Assembly (NCBI GenBank): GCA_902478645.1
Contig: CABSLV010000018.1
Coordinates: 1-43,470 of the forward strand
Direction of reading: 5' to 3'
Origin: an uncultured Flavobacteriales bacterium
GTDB taxonomy: Bacteria; Bacteroidota; Bacteroidia; Flavobacteriales; UBA1820
Length of the DNA: 43,470 nucleotides
The position numbers and the translations under genes are program-made. The notes under the pieces were generated by a model. That model did no database searches, was not told the origin of the DNA, and worked only from the letters and a program-made list of their open reading frames with translations. This document shows positions 16,478-24,772 of this stretch, in pieces (the first letter of the stretch is position 1; every line of letters starts with the position of its first letter).

Positions 16478-17683
16478 ATGGCAAAACCGATGCCGGAAGG
16501 CAATTTTCAGATGGTGGCCAAGACCTTCTACGGACTGGAGGAAGTCCTGGCCGAGGAACTGCGCAACCTGGGCGCCATGCGGGTAGAAACCGCCCGGAGA
16601 GCCGTATCGTTCTACGGCGACAAGGGTTTCCTGTACAAAGCCAACCTGTGCCTGCGCACAGCCCTGTCGGTGCTCGTACCGCTGAAAACCGACAAAGTCA
16701 CCTCCGAAACCCAGCTCTACCGCGCGGTGTACAACCTCCCCTGGGAACGTTACCTCACCTCCCGCGACACCCTGGCCGTGGACGCCGCCGTCGCCTCGGA
16801 AATATTCACCAACAGCCACTACGTCACCCTGAAAGTCAAGGACGCCATCGTGGACCGCATCCGCGACAAGATGAACGCCCGTCCGGACATCGACCGCGAC
16901 GATCCCTCCCTGAAGGTAAACGTCCACCTGGCCGACCGTACCCTAACCCTCTCGCTAGACAGTTCACTGGGCCTGCACCGCCGGGGATACCGCCAGGCTA
17001 CCAACATCGCTCCCATCAACGAGGTATTGGCCGCCGGACTGGTCCTGCTCTCGGGCTGGAGGGGACAAACGAACCTGATGGACCCGATGTGCGGATCGGG
17101 TACGCTGCTGATCGAAGCGGCGATGGTCGCGGCCAACATCCCGGCCTGCATCCACAAAAAGCGCTTCGGGTTCGAGTCGTGGAAGGATTTCGACCCGCAA
17201 CTCTTCGAAAAGATCAAGGAAGTCTCCCTGCGCAGGATGCGCGATCCGGGCATCCGCATCCTCGGGCGGGACAAAGCTCCCTCGGCACTGGCAAAAGCCG
17301 CGGAAAACATCACCGCAGCCGGTCTGGAAGACTTCATCGGACTTTCCCGACAGGACTTCTTTCACTCCCGCCGGCCGGAGGAAGGCGCCTGGACCCTGCT
17401 GTTCAACCCTCCGTACGGACAACGCCTGGAGGTGGACGAACGGGAGTTTTACAAACGCATCGGCGATACGCTCAAGACATCCTACCCTGATACCGTAGCC
17501 TGGATGATCACCGGATCGAAAGAGGGACTCAAATCCCTCGGGCTGCGCACCAGCCGTTCCATCCCGCTGATGAATGCCAACCTCGAATCCCGCCTGGTGA
17601 AATACGAGCTCTACACCGGTTCGCGCAAAGCCTCGAAAACATCTTCGCCGCAGAACCCGGAAGCCGAAACGCAGCAGGCGTAA
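16478..17683 (+). CDS. THUMP-domain class I SAM-dependent RNA methyltransferase, RlmL/Trm14-like
   Basis: A 401-residue RNA guanine-N2 methyltransferase. The N-terminal segment MVAKTFYGLEEVLAEELRNLG and the THUMP region (to about 155) bind RNA. The Rossmann domain shows DPMCGSGTLLIEAAM (about 202-216) for SAM and the catalytic NPPYG (about 309-313). The SLGLHRRGYR stretch before the methylase domain is typical of the UPF0020 family. It matches the N-terminal half of E. coli RlmL (23S rRNA m2G2445); the second methylase half is absent, as usual in Bacteroidota. ATG 16478 suits the promoter; ATG 16490 and 16511 are further possibilities. A 37-bp hairpin follows the stop. Confidence 0.9.
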   Translation: MAKPMPEGNFQMVAKTFYGLEEVLAEELRNLGAMRVETARRAVSFYGDKGFLYKANLCLRTALSVLVPLKTDKVTSETQLYRAVYNLPWERYLTSRDTLAVDAAVASEIFTNSHYVTLKVKDAIVDRIRDKMNARPDIDRDDPSLKVNVHLADRTLTLSLDSSLGLHRRGYRQATNIAPINEVLAAGLVLLSGWRGQTNLMDPMCGSGTLLIEAAMVAANIPACIHKKRFGFESWKDFDPQLFEKIKEVSLRRMRDPGIRILGRDKAPSALAKAAENITAAGLEDFIGLSRQDFFHSRRPEEGAWTLLFNPPYGQRLEVDEREFYKRIGDTLKTSYPDTVAWMITGSKEGLKSLGLRTSRSIPLMNANLESRLVKYELYTGSRKASKTSSPQNPEAETQQA

Positions 17684-17693
17684 TCATTACCCT

Positions 17694-17772
17694 TTCTGTT
17701 CCCAAAGCGGGCAAGCGCAAGTGCGGCAGGGTTCCCCTGCCGCACTTGCGCTTGCCCGCTTTGGGAACAGAA
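17694..17772. terminator. 37-bp perfect hairpin between convergent genes
   Basis: Arms 17694-17730 and 17736-17772 are exact reverse complements (37 bp) around a 5-base loop. It lies 10 bases after the methyltransferase stop and 12 bases before the facing DUF2807 stop. The stem contains GCGGGCAAGCG, shared with the hairpins at 2870 and 10462. Bidirectional termination is the likely role. Confidence 0.8.
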
Positions 17773-17784
17773 GTCCCAGACGTA

Positions 17785-18471
17785 TTATTCGTCAGCCATG
17801 ATCACCGTACCCCCCATCGTCGTACGGCCATCCACCTTGGCCGATCCCTTGCAATAGACCTTTCCCCCCATACCGACCCGCGCTTTGGTCGTCTGGGTGG
17901 CATAGATGTACGCCGTACCGCCGGCCGTAATGGTCGCCTCGGCATGGTCGGCCACGAGTTCGTAGCCGTTGAACTGGCCGCCTGTCTTGATGCTCACATC
18001 CACCAGCGTCACATCCCCACCAGCCTGGATCTGTCCCCCGGCGGCAATGGAAGCCCGCAGCGTATCGGCCGTCACATTGGCCTGAACGAAGGCTCCTTTA
18101 CCGGCATCGATCCGGATACTTCCGCCTTTGAGCACATCCTGCGCCAGGATCTCACTCTCGCCCGAAGCGCCGAGATAGGTCAGCGGCGCGGCGTAATACA
18201 CCGTGGCCGGCACCGGATCCGAACCGATCGCCTTGGTCGATTTGAAGCGGATCACCACGCGGTCGTTCTCCTGCTTGACCACGATGTTGTCGATCTGGCT
18301 GCCTTCGACCACCACCCGGCTTTCGTTCGAAGCCACCAAACGCGCCTTTATCTTGGTCTGGACATCCACCTGCGAAAAATCCGAAAGCTTGTACGTCTTC
18401 TCCTGTGCCTGAAGCGACATTCCGCCCATGAGCGACAAAGCCGCCAAGGCCAAAACTTTACCCGTTTTCAT
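17785..18471 (-). CDS. exported head-GIN (DUF2807) domain protein
   Basis: A 228-residue protein with signal peptide MKTGKVLALAALSLMGGMSLQA. The mature part is the DUF2807 'putative auto-transporter adhesin, head GIN domain' type: LSDFSQVDVQTKIKARLV near the start and then many short beta turns with small residues, such as ASGESEILAQDV, IAAGGQIQAGGDV and ITAGGTAYIYAT, giving a right-handed beta-helix-like repeat. There is no lipobox. These proteins are periplasmic or surface-exposed and of unknown role. It starts 19 bases after the UDP-glucose dehydrogenase gene, so it is probably co-transcribed with it. Confidence 0.82.
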   Translation of the reverse strand: MKTGKVLALAALSLMGGMSLQAQEKTYKLSDFSQVDVQTKIKARLVASNESRVVVEGSQIDNIVVKQENDRVVIRFKSTKAIGSDPVPATVYYAAPLTYLGASGESEILAQDVLKGGSIRIDAGKGAFVQANVTADTLRASIAAGGQIQAGGDVTLVDVSIKTGGQFNGYELVADHAEATITAGGTAYIYATQTTKARVGMGGKVYCKGSAKVDGRTTMGGTVIMADE

Positions 18472-18490
18472 ATCTCGATCCGTTTTATCG

Positions 18491-19804
18491 TTATTTCCCT
18501 ATCCGCAGATGCACGAACCCTTCGTCGGTAAGTTCGGCATGGTCGTAAATATTCCGCCCGTCGGCCACCACGCGTCCCCGCATCAGCGCCCGAACCCGTT
18601 TCCAGTCGGGCAAGCGGAACTGTTTCCATTCCGTGAGCAGGACCAGCGCATCGGCCTCCCGAACCGCCTGGTACATGTCCGGAGCGTACTCCACTTGCTC
18701 TCCCAAACGACGGCGTGCCTCCGGCATCGCGATCGGGTCGTAAGCCTGTACCGATGCGCCGGCGGCAAGCAGTTTCTCGATCATCACCAGCGAAGGCGCC
18801 TCGCGCATGTCGTCCGTTTCCGGTTTGAAGGACAAGCCCCACAGTGCCACTTTCTTCCCGCGGAAATCCCCGTCGAAGACCTTCGATACCTTCTCGAACA
18901 GGATGGCCTTCTGACTGCGGTTCACCGCCTCGACCGCCTCGATCACCCGCATGTCGTACCCGTACTGCCGTCCCGTGCGGATGAGCGCCTGCACATCCTT
19001 GGGGAAACAGGAGCCTCCGTATCCGCAACCGGCATACAGAAAGCGGCTGCCGATCCGTCCGTCCGAGCCGATCCCCCGGCGCACCATATCGACATCCGCC
19101 CCAGTGCGCTCGCACAGGTTGGCTATGTCGTTCATGAAACTGATGCGGGTAGCCAGCATCGCATTGGCGGCGTATTTGGTCATCTCGGCCGAAGGGACGT
19201 CCATGAACAGGATGGTACGGTTGTTGAGCAGGAAAGGCCGGTAGAGCTTTTCCATCAACCGGCGGGCATTTTCACTTTCCACGCCTACCACCACCCGGTC
19301 GGGATTCATAAAATCCTTGATAGCGGCTCCTTCCTTGAGAAATTCGGGATTGGAAGCCACCTCGAAGGGAATATCTTCTCCCCGGGCGGCGAGTTCCTCG
19401 CGGATCACCTCCTTGATCTTTTCCGCCGTTCCCACCGGAACGGTGCTTTTGGTCACCAGCAGGGTGTACTTCTTCATATGGCGGCCCACCGTGCGTGCCA
19501 CCTCGAGCACATACCGCAGGTCGGCACTGCCGTCCTCGTCCGGCGGAGTTCCCACAGCGGTAAACACCACCGATACGTGGTCCAGCACCGGCACCAAATC
19601 GGTAGTGAAGTGCAGGCGGCCTTCCTCGACGTTCTTTTTGACCAATTCTTCCAAACCGGGCTCGTAAATGGGCATTTCCCCCCGGGTGATCTTCTCGATC
19701 TTTTCCCGGTTCACATCCACACACGTAACGTCGATGCCCAACTCGGCAAAACACGTCCCGCTGACCAGACCCACATATCCTGTGCCTACTATCGCTATGT
19801 TCAT
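18491..19804 (-). CDS. ugd: UDP-glucose 6-dehydrogenase
   Basis: This 437-residue enzyme oxidises UDP-glucose to UDP-glucuronate with two NAD+, supplying surface polysaccharide precursors. The NAD motif GTGYVGLVSG is at 7-16, TKSTVPVGT at 118-126, and the catalytic Cys 266 lies in GCGYGGSCFPKD (259-270); the C-terminal domain includes WGLSFKPETDDMREAPS. Length is normal. A close relative, UDP-N-acetylmannosamine dehydrogenase, is less likely from the GSCFPKD context. No other capsule genes are adjacent, and the DUF2807 gene downstream (19 bases) is the only likely operon partner. A perfect -7 box lies 52 bases upstream. Confidence 0.94.
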   Translation of the reverse strand: MNIAIVGTGYVGLVSGTCFAELGIDVTCVDVNREKIEKITRGEMPIYEPGLEELVKKNVEEGRLHFTTDLVPVLDHVSVVFTAVGTPPDEDGSADLRYVLEVARTVGRHMKKYTLLVTKSTVPVGTAEKIKEVIREELAARGEDIPFEVASNPEFLKEGAAIKDFMNPDRVVVGVESENARRLMEKLYRPFLLNNRTILFMDVPSAEMTKYAANAMLATRISFMNDIANLCERTGADVDMVRRGIGSDGRIGSRFLYAGCGYGGSCFPKDVQALIRTGRQYGYDMRVIEAVEAVNRSQKAILFEKVSKVFDGDFRGKKVALWGLSFKPETDDMREAPSLVMIEKLLAAGASVQAYDPIAMPEARRRLGEQVEYAPDMYQAVREADALVLLTEWKQFRLPDWKRVRALMRGRVVADGRNIYDHAELTDEGFVHLRIGK

Positions 19805-19856
19805 TGTCTTTTCTTGTCTCTTTCTTTTTTCCCTGCGCTTACTACTGCGCGCAGTT

Positions 19857-19864
19857 CAAAGATA
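19857..19864 (-). promoter_or_regulatory. Bacteroidota -7 box of ugd
   Basis: The minus strand reads TATCTTTG, 52 bases before the ugd ATG. Confidence 0.65.
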
Positions 19865-19959
19865 CGACACAATTTCCGGAAAAAACTCGCAAGGAAAAGC
19901 GAGCGAGACCGTTTATATTTTTTTTAACTTAACGCTTTCCTTTTTTCCCGGAAAATGTC

Positions 19960-19967
19960 TAACTTCG
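19960..19967 (+). promoter_or_regulatory. probable -7 box of the bacterioferritin gene
   Basis: TAACTTCG, one base off TAnnTTTG, 60 bases before the ATG, with a T-rich stretch at 19940-19946 in the -33 area. No iron or peroxide regulator site could be recognised. Confidence 0.45.
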
Positions 19968-20027
19968 TCTTTCTCGTAAAACTCAAAAGAAAAAAAACAC
20001 ACGAAACAACCTGAAAATTTCCATCGT

Positions 20028-20534
20028 ATGAAAACCAGAGAAAAAAGCATCGAGCTGCTCAACCGTGCAGTAGCCGACGAACTGACTGCCGTACACCAGT
20101 ACATGTACTTCCACTTCTATTGCGACGACTACGGATACGACCCGCTGTCGGAACTCTTCCGCCGCACGGCCATCACCGAGATGATGCACGTGGAGCGTTT
20201 GGCCGAGCGCATCCTTTTCCTCAAGGGTGAAGTCGAGATGAAGCCCTCCCAGGAAGTGGAAAAGATCCACGACGTAAAGAAGATGCTCAAGAAAGCCGCC
20301 GAAATGGAGGACGAAAGCGTCAACCTGTACAACGAATGGGCCAAGACCTGCGCCGACAACTTCGATTCGGTCACCAAAAAGATGTTCGAAGACCTGGCCG
20401 GAGAAGAAGAACAGCACCAGGATGTCTTTGAAACCGAAATGGACAACCTGTCCAAATTCGGCGACAACTACCTCGCCCTCCAATCGCTCGAACGCAGCAA
20501 GGCTCAAGCTACCGGTACCCCGGCCGCTGAATAA
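20028..20534 (+). CDS. bfr: bacterioferritin-type ferritin
   Basis: A 168-residue four-helix ferritin that oxidises and stores iron in a 24-subunit shell. The di-iron ligands fall at the classical bacterioferritin positions: E18, E51, H54, E94, E127 and H130. M52, which ligands the bridging haem in E. coli Bfr, is also present (TEMMHVERLAERILFL). The C-terminal extension (about 157-168) is low complexity. Haem binding is inference from M52 alone. The gene stands alone between its own promoter and a strong terminator; no bacterioferritin-associated ferredoxin is nearby. Confidence 0.93.
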   Translation: MKTREKSIELLNRAVADELTAVHQYMYFHFYCDDYGYDPLSELFRRTAITEMMHVERLAERILFLKGEVEMKPSQEVEKIHDVKKMLKKAAEMEDESVNLYNEWAKTCADNFDSVTKKMFEDLAGEEEQHQDVFETEMDNLSKFGDNYLALQSLERSKAQATGTPAAE

Positions 20535-20555
20535 CTCCGCACGAGCAGTCCGCTT

Positions 20556-20600
20556 AAAAAAGCGAAGCGCCGGGAAATTTTCCCGGCGCTTCGCTTTTTT
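20556..20600. terminator. bidirectional Rho-independent terminator
   Basis: A 20-bp stem (20556-20575 with 20581-20600), with A6 at the left foot and T8 at the right foot, between the stops of bfr (+) and the ABC ATPase gene (-). Confidence 0.93.
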
Positions 20601-20616
20601 TTAAGCCGCCCGCCCT

Positions 20617-21327
20617 CTACAAATCGTAATGCCGGATGTGCTCGTTCGGCTCGTCGGCATAGATCTGCCCGTCGCGCAGACGGATGATCCGATGAGCATG
20701 CTCGGCTATGTCTTCCTCGTGCGTCACAATGATGATGGTATTGCCTTGCTCGTAGATTTTCTGAAAGAGTTGCATGATCTCGATGGAGGTCTTGGAGTCC
20801 AGGTTACCCGTCGGCTCGTCGGCCAGGATGATGGAGGGATGGTTCACCAACGCCCGGGCAATGGCCACACGCTGACGTTGTCCTCCGGAGAGCTGGTTGG
20901 GACGGTGCCCCATCCGGTCGGCCAGACCGACCGAAACCAAAGCCTCTTCGGCCCGGCGCATCCGCTCGGACAGCCCCACGCCGGCATAGATCATCGGCAA
21001 GGCCACGTTCTGCAAGGCGGTAATACGGGGCAGGAGGTTGAAAGTCTGGAAGACAAAACCGATCTCCTTGTTGCGTATCTCGGCCAACTCGCTGTCCTCG
21101 AGCGAACTGACATCATGTCCATTGAGGATATACTCCCCCGAGGTAGGGGTGTCGAGACATCCCAGGAGGTTCATCAAGGTGGACTTTCCGCTGCCCGAAG
21201 GGCCCATCAGGGCTACGTACTGGCCTCGTTTGACCCCCAGGCTGATACCTTTGAGTACTTTTACGATCTCTGTCCCCAACGGGAAATCGCGCGTAATGTT
21301 GCGCAGAGTGATCACTTCGTCTTCCAT
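20617..21327 (-). CDS. ABC transporter ATP-binding protein, LolD/MacB type
   Basis: A 236-residue ATPase with Walker A GPSGSGKST (42-50), Q-loop Q94, signature LSGGQ (146-150), Walker B IILADE (166-171) then PTGNLDS, and a switch histidine in IVTHEED. The LLGCLDTPTSGEY and LADEPTGNLDSKTS stretches are typical of the MacB/LolD/FtsE-like group, which powers type VII permeases in lipoprotein release or efflux. No permease gene is adjacent, so the partner must lie elsewhere. It has its own perfect -7 box and is bounded by terminators on both sides. Confidence 0.92.
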   Translation of the reverse strand: MEDEVITLRNITRDFPLGTEIVKVLKGISLGVKRGQYVALMGPSGSGKSTLMNLLGCLDTPTSGEYILNGHDVSSLEDSELAEIRNKEIGFVFQTFNLLPRITALQNVALPMIYAGVGLSERMRRAEEALVSVGLADRMGHRPNQLSGGQRQRVAIARALVNHPSIILADEPTGNLDSKTSIEIMQLFQKIYEQGNTIIIVTHEEDIAEHAHRIIRLRDGQIYADEPNEHIRHYDL

Positions 21328-21358
21328 CCTTTTCCGGCAAACTTTGTTGTGTGAGAGA

Positions 21359-21366
21359 CAAATTTA
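21359..21366 (-). promoter_or_regulatory. Bacteroidota -7 box of the ABC ATPase gene
   Basis: The minus strand reads TAAATTTG, a perfect TAnnTTTG match, 31 bases before the ATG. Confidence 0.6.
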
Positions 21367-21462
21367 GTACAAAAAGCCGACAATATCCCCTTCCCTTCCC
21401 GTTATTTATTCCGCCGGCATCGGTCCGAAGGGAACTTTCTCGACTCCTCCCCGGAGGGAAAA

Positions 21463-21509
21463 AAAGAATCCCCCGCCAGGGGTGGATAGTCCCTGCGGAG
21501 GATTTCTTT
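21463..21509 (-). terminator. imperfect hairpin terminator after the SIS gene
   Basis: AAAGAATCCCCCGCCAGGG pairs imperfectly with CCCTGCGGAGGATTTCTTT. It lies 35 bases downstream of the SIS stop and upstream of the ABC promoter. Confidence 0.6.
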
Positions 21510-21543
21510 TCGAGCAAACCTTAATGTGTTTCGCGGCGGATTT

Positions 21544-22308
21544 TTAGACGCCTGCCACGCGGCGTTTGTACTCGGCCAGGCAAGCAGCCAGACGCTCGGG
21601 AGCAGTCGTATCGCCGGGTACGTTGTGCGAAGGATGGATGTAGAGTTTTACTCCACGGCTATCCAGAATCTCGGCTACCGTGCAGACCGTCATCCATACG
21701 CAGGTAATGAAGGCAATGGTCGAAACCGGGCCCACCGGATCCTGATTGTTCTTCAAATGAACCGTAGCATCACCGGCCGGTGCGCAGGAATCGACTACCA
21801 GGTCGGCGATTTCGAAGATCGTCTTACCCGAAGAGTGGCGGGTCTTCTTGCCTTTGGCCTGGGCAGCTGCACCGTAAGCGATCACCTTCATACCGCGTTT
21901 TTTGGCTTCGAGGGCGATGTCGATGTTTACGTTGTTGATACCGGTGTGCGAGAAGATCCACATCACGTCGTCCTTGTCGAAGTTATATCCCTTCATGATC
22001 TGCACGCCGTAGCCTTCTACGCGCTCCAGGAACACGAACTGATGTACGCCCAGATCGCCCACGATCTGCGTGAAGAACGTCAAAGGCAGTTCGCAGATCG
22101 GGTGGAACCCTACGAAACCGCCGATACGCGGGTACATTTCCTGAATAGGAATCGTCGCGTGTCCGCAACCGAAAGTATGAACCCAGTGCCCTTTTTCGAT
22201 GCAATCGGCCATCAGGGTTGCCGCTTTGGTAATGTTCTCCTGTTGCGTGTTTTCGATCTCGGACATAATGCCCCGGGCATTTTTCAGCCACTGTAATGCT
22301 ACTTCCAT
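21544..22308 (-). CDS. SIS-domain phosphosugar-binding protein, UPF0309-like
   Basis: A 254-residue protein with a SIS (sugar isomerase) fold: a helical start, HTFGCGHATIPIQEMYPRIGG (about 44-64) with the first sugar-phosphate loop, WIFSHTGINNVNIDIALEAKKRGMKVIAYG and a C-terminal NVPGDTT segment. The pattern fits the UPF0309 group of SIS proteins rather than GlmS, MurQ or KdsD. It is the last gene of the ROK - MFS - SIS set, with gaps of 56 and 56 bases. Acting on a sugar phosphate made by the ROK kinase is the natural inference; whether it isomerises, deaminates or only senses the sugar is not visible. Confidence 0.82.
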   Translation of the reverse strand: MEVALQWLKNARGIMSEIENTQQENITKAATLMADCIEKGHWVHTFGCGHATIPIQEMYPRIGGFVGFHPICELPLTFFTQIVGDLGVHQFVFLERVEGYGVQIMKGYNFDKDDVMWIFSHTGINNVNIDIALEAKKRGMKVIAYGAAAQAKGKKTRHSSGKTIFEIADLVVDSCAPAGDATVHLKNNQDPVGPVSTIAFITCVWMTVCTVAEILDSRGVKLYIHPSHNVPGDTTAPERLAACLAEYKRRVAGV

Positions 22309-22364
22309 TTTTTTGTTTTGATTTTTAAAAGTTGGTAATCTATGTTTTTGTCTTTTCTCGTTTT

Positions 22365-23525
22365 TTACGCCCTACCGGTCTTTTTCCGGGCCGCTGCCGC
22401 AGCCACCGGGAGGAGCAGCATCATCATCACCACGGCCAGGGCCAGCACCACCGGGAACCACGCGTACCCTCCCTGGTCGAACATCACGCCCACCACCTTG
22501 TTAAAGGCGAACTGACCGCACAGCGCGATAAAGATCGCAATGGAAAACGCCGTGCCGGACATCTCGCGGAACGCTCCGCCCAGATAAGCCAATACCACCG
22601 GGTAGGTAGCTCCCACGCCGAATCCCACCAGCGCCATCGCTAAATGCACCAGCGTCACATCGCTGCTGAAATAGAGGATCGCTACCCCGGCCAGTGCCAC
22701 CGTCAGATAGAGATACAGCGTACCGTTGTCCCGGAGTTTCTTCATGATCAGTCCCAAAGGCAAGCGCCCGCACAGCATCCCCACCGTAAACCAGGTGAGC
22801 GACAAGGTAGCTGCCGTAGCCGCCACCCCGCCGTGATCTTCCAGATACTTCGGGGTAAAACTGCCGCTGGCCCCTTCGAAACCGCTCTGGAAAAACAGAA
22901 TGACGGCAAAAAGGAGCAGTGCCGGATACTTGAGCAGCCCCACCGTTTTGGTAAACGAAACGCTGCCCTGCGGCTTGGCCTGGGGGAACTGGATAAGGCA
23001 GAAATACACGATAAACAACGCCATCACGCCCGATATGCAATGCAGCGGCACGATGTAGTTGTCCGGCATGCAGTAGTTCAACAGCGTCCACAGCAAGGCA
23101 CCCACGCAATAGAACGCCCCGAGGATGCTCAACCGGCCGCCTCTCCGCCTGTCGTCGTAGATATCCGAAACCAGCGCATTGGTCAGTCCGTTGAGGATTC
23201 CCCCACCGAAACCGATCATGAACATCGCCCCGTGCAGCAACTGTATCTCCAGCGCATTGGCCAGCCCTTCCAGACCGATCAGCGAGAGCAGCGAACCGAT
23301 GATCAGCAGCCACTTATACCCGAACCGGTCCACCACCGGCCCGAAAAGCACCGTGCCGAGAATGATCCCGATGGACATCGTGGAAGGCAAAGCCGTCGCC
23401 CCTTCCACCCGGGCGTTGAGCTGTCCCAGGATCGGCCCGAGCGAAAGCATGGCTACGCCGAAGAAGGCCAGCCCGGCGCACGCCGCCACGAATACCTGGT
23501 TTGTCTTATAATTCACCTTATTCAT
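22365..23525 (-). CDS. MFS transporter, probable sugar permease
   Basis: A 386-residue inner-membrane carrier with about 12 helices in two halves. The N-terminal half has MNKVNYKTNQVFVAACAG and LFGPVVDRFGYKWLLIIGS, the conserved inter-helix motif with D-R-F-G; the second half has WFTVGMLCGRLPLGLIMKK, its symmetric counterpart. The gene order between a ROK sugar kinase and a SIS protein points to import of a monosaccharide or amino sugar (context inference). Substrate is not readable from the sequence. The fucose-permease-like subgroup would be the first comparison. Confidence 0.85.
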   Translation of the reverse strand: MNKVNYKTNQVFVAACAGLAFFGVAMLSLGPILGQLNARVEGATALPSTMSIGIILGTVLFGPVVDRFGYKWLLIIGSLLSLIGLEGLANALEIQLLHGAMFMIGFGGGILNGLTNALVSDIYDDRRRGGRLSILGAFYCVGALLWTLLNYCMPDNYIVPLHCISGVMALFIVYFCLIQFPQAKPQGSVSFTKTVGLLKYPALLLFAVILFFQSGFEGASGSFTPKYLEDHGGVAATAATLSLTWFTVGMLCGRLPLGLIMKKLRDNGTLYLYLTVALAGVAILYFSSDVTLVHLAMALVGFGVGATYPVVLAYLGGAFREMSGTAFSIAIFIALCGQFAFNKVVGVMFDQGGYAWFPVVLALAVVMMMLLLPVAAAAARKKTGRA

Positions 23526-23581
23526 CGTCGTATGTTTTTCGTTGGTTATTTTCCTTTGTTATGCAAAACGCCTTGTCCCCC

Positions 23582-24538
23582 TTACTCGCTGATGCTGCGC
23601 AGAGCCAGGTACCCGGCTCCCATCAACACGGCATCCCCGCCGAGCATCGAGGGGACGATCTCCACCTTTTGGATAGCGATAGGCTGTGCATGGCGCACCG
23701 CCGCCTGTTTGATCCGGTCCAGGAACTGAAGCGCCGGGCCGAATACCCCACCGCCGAAGATGATCTTCGAGGGGTCGAACAAGCTTACCAGATTGGCCAC
23801 TGCCATGCCCCACATCTCGATAGCGATGTCGAAAGTCTTGGTGGCGATTTCATCGCCCTGGGGATACACCTCGAACAAATCGTACGAGGTAATCTCTTCC
23901 GGTTTCTTGTTGCGCAACACGCCCTGGTACTGCGGGTTTTCCTCGAGCAGTTCCCGGGCTACCTTGGCCAAGCCTTCGCCCGAGCAGTGGTGTTCGAAAC
24001 AGCCGCACACCTCGTATTTTTGCTTGTATTCCTTGTCGAGCGCCCACCAACCGATCGCACCCGATATGTCGTGCGCCCCGCGCAGCACGCGGCCGTTGGC
24101 CAGGATTCCTGCTGCAATACCCGTTCCCACAGCCAGGAAAATAGCATTGTTCACATTTTCAGCTGCTCCGGCCCATGCTTCGCCCAGGATGCAGCATACC
24201 CGGTCCGAATCGACCGTTACGATCGTATTGCGGTCGCACACCTGCTGGATTTCCTCCCGCAGCGGGTAGTCCTCCCATCCGGGAATGTTGGGACACCAAA
24301 CCGTTCCCCGATCCTGATACGAAATGCCCGGCACGCAGATACCCACAGCATCGATAACGTGCCCCAATCCTTTGGCCTGGCGCAACATGTCGGAGACGAA
24401 CTCCTGAATCAAACGGCCTACTTCGTGTCCCTGCCGGTGTTCCAGTTTCCGTTCGTCCTTGTAGACGATTTCCGCATGTTCGGTGAAAATACCCCCCTTG
24501 AGCTTTGTTCCGCCCAGGTCCAAGCCTATTACTGCCAT
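23582..24538 (-). CDS. ROK-family sugar kinase
   Basis: A 318-residue kinase of the ROK (repressor, ORF, kinase) group without a DNA-binding domain. The phosphate motif DLGGTKLKGG is at 7-16, the sugar/second phosphate region contains FLAVGTGIAAGI, and FGGGVFG closes the nucleotide site. Start 24538 (MAVIGLDLGGT) is chosen because the frame to 24676 adds an unlike tail. Oddity: the ROK zinc site is atypical. The usual GH before the cluster reads GWW, and the cysteine cluster reads CGCFEHHC in place of CGCxxxGC. The first gene of a leftward ROK - MFS - SIS unit; glucose or an N-acetylated amino sugar is the likely substrate class. Confidence 0.9.
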   Translation of the reverse strand: MAVIGLDLGGTKLKGGIFTEHAEIVYKDERKLEHRQGHEVGRLIQEFVSDMLRQAKGLGHVIDAVGICVPGISYQDRGTVWCPNIPGWEDYPLREEIQQVCDRNTIVTVDSDRVCCILGEAWAGAAENVNNAIFLAVGTGIAAGILANGRVLRGAHDISGAIGWWALDKEYKQKYEVCGCFEHHCSGEGLAKVARELLEENPQYQGVLRNKKPEEITSYDLFEVYPQGDEIATKTFDIAIEMWGMAVANLVSLFDPSKIIFGGGVFGPALQFLDRIKQAAVRHAQPIAIQKVEIVPSMLGGDAVLMGAGYLALRSISE

Positions 24539-24699
24539 AGTCGTATCGTGTATTTTGTTCTTTGTATAAGGTCGTGCTTTTCGAGAAAGCGGGGTAAATT
24601 TACAACTTTTCCCTGCACGCGAAAATAAAAAACACACAAACTTCCCTTCTCCGGTCAAAAAACAAGGCCGGAGCAAGTCCTCCCGGCATGGGTTTTTAC

Positions 24700-24707
24700 T
24701 AACTTTG
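24700..24707 (+). promoter_or_regulatory. Bacteroidota -7 box of the alr-U32 unit
   Basis: TAACTTTG, a perfect TAnnTTTG match, 65 bases before the alr ATG. Confidence 0.65.
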
Positions 24708-24772
24708 TTTCACTCGAAAAACACCCCTTTTCTCCGTGGGAAAAGGGGAAAAATACACAAAAAACACCTGCG

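Noticed and set aside
14503..17490. 995-codon open frame on the plus strand
   Set aside because: It runs antisense to gyrB and then out of frame through the RNA methyltransferase gene; both real genes are unmistakable.
17719..17727. AAGTGCGGC in the third hairpin as a Pasteurellaceae-type uptake sequence
   Set aside because: It differs by one base from that sequence, occurs once per arm only in this hairpin, and the phylum is different. The shared 11-mer in the outer stem is the better-supported signal.
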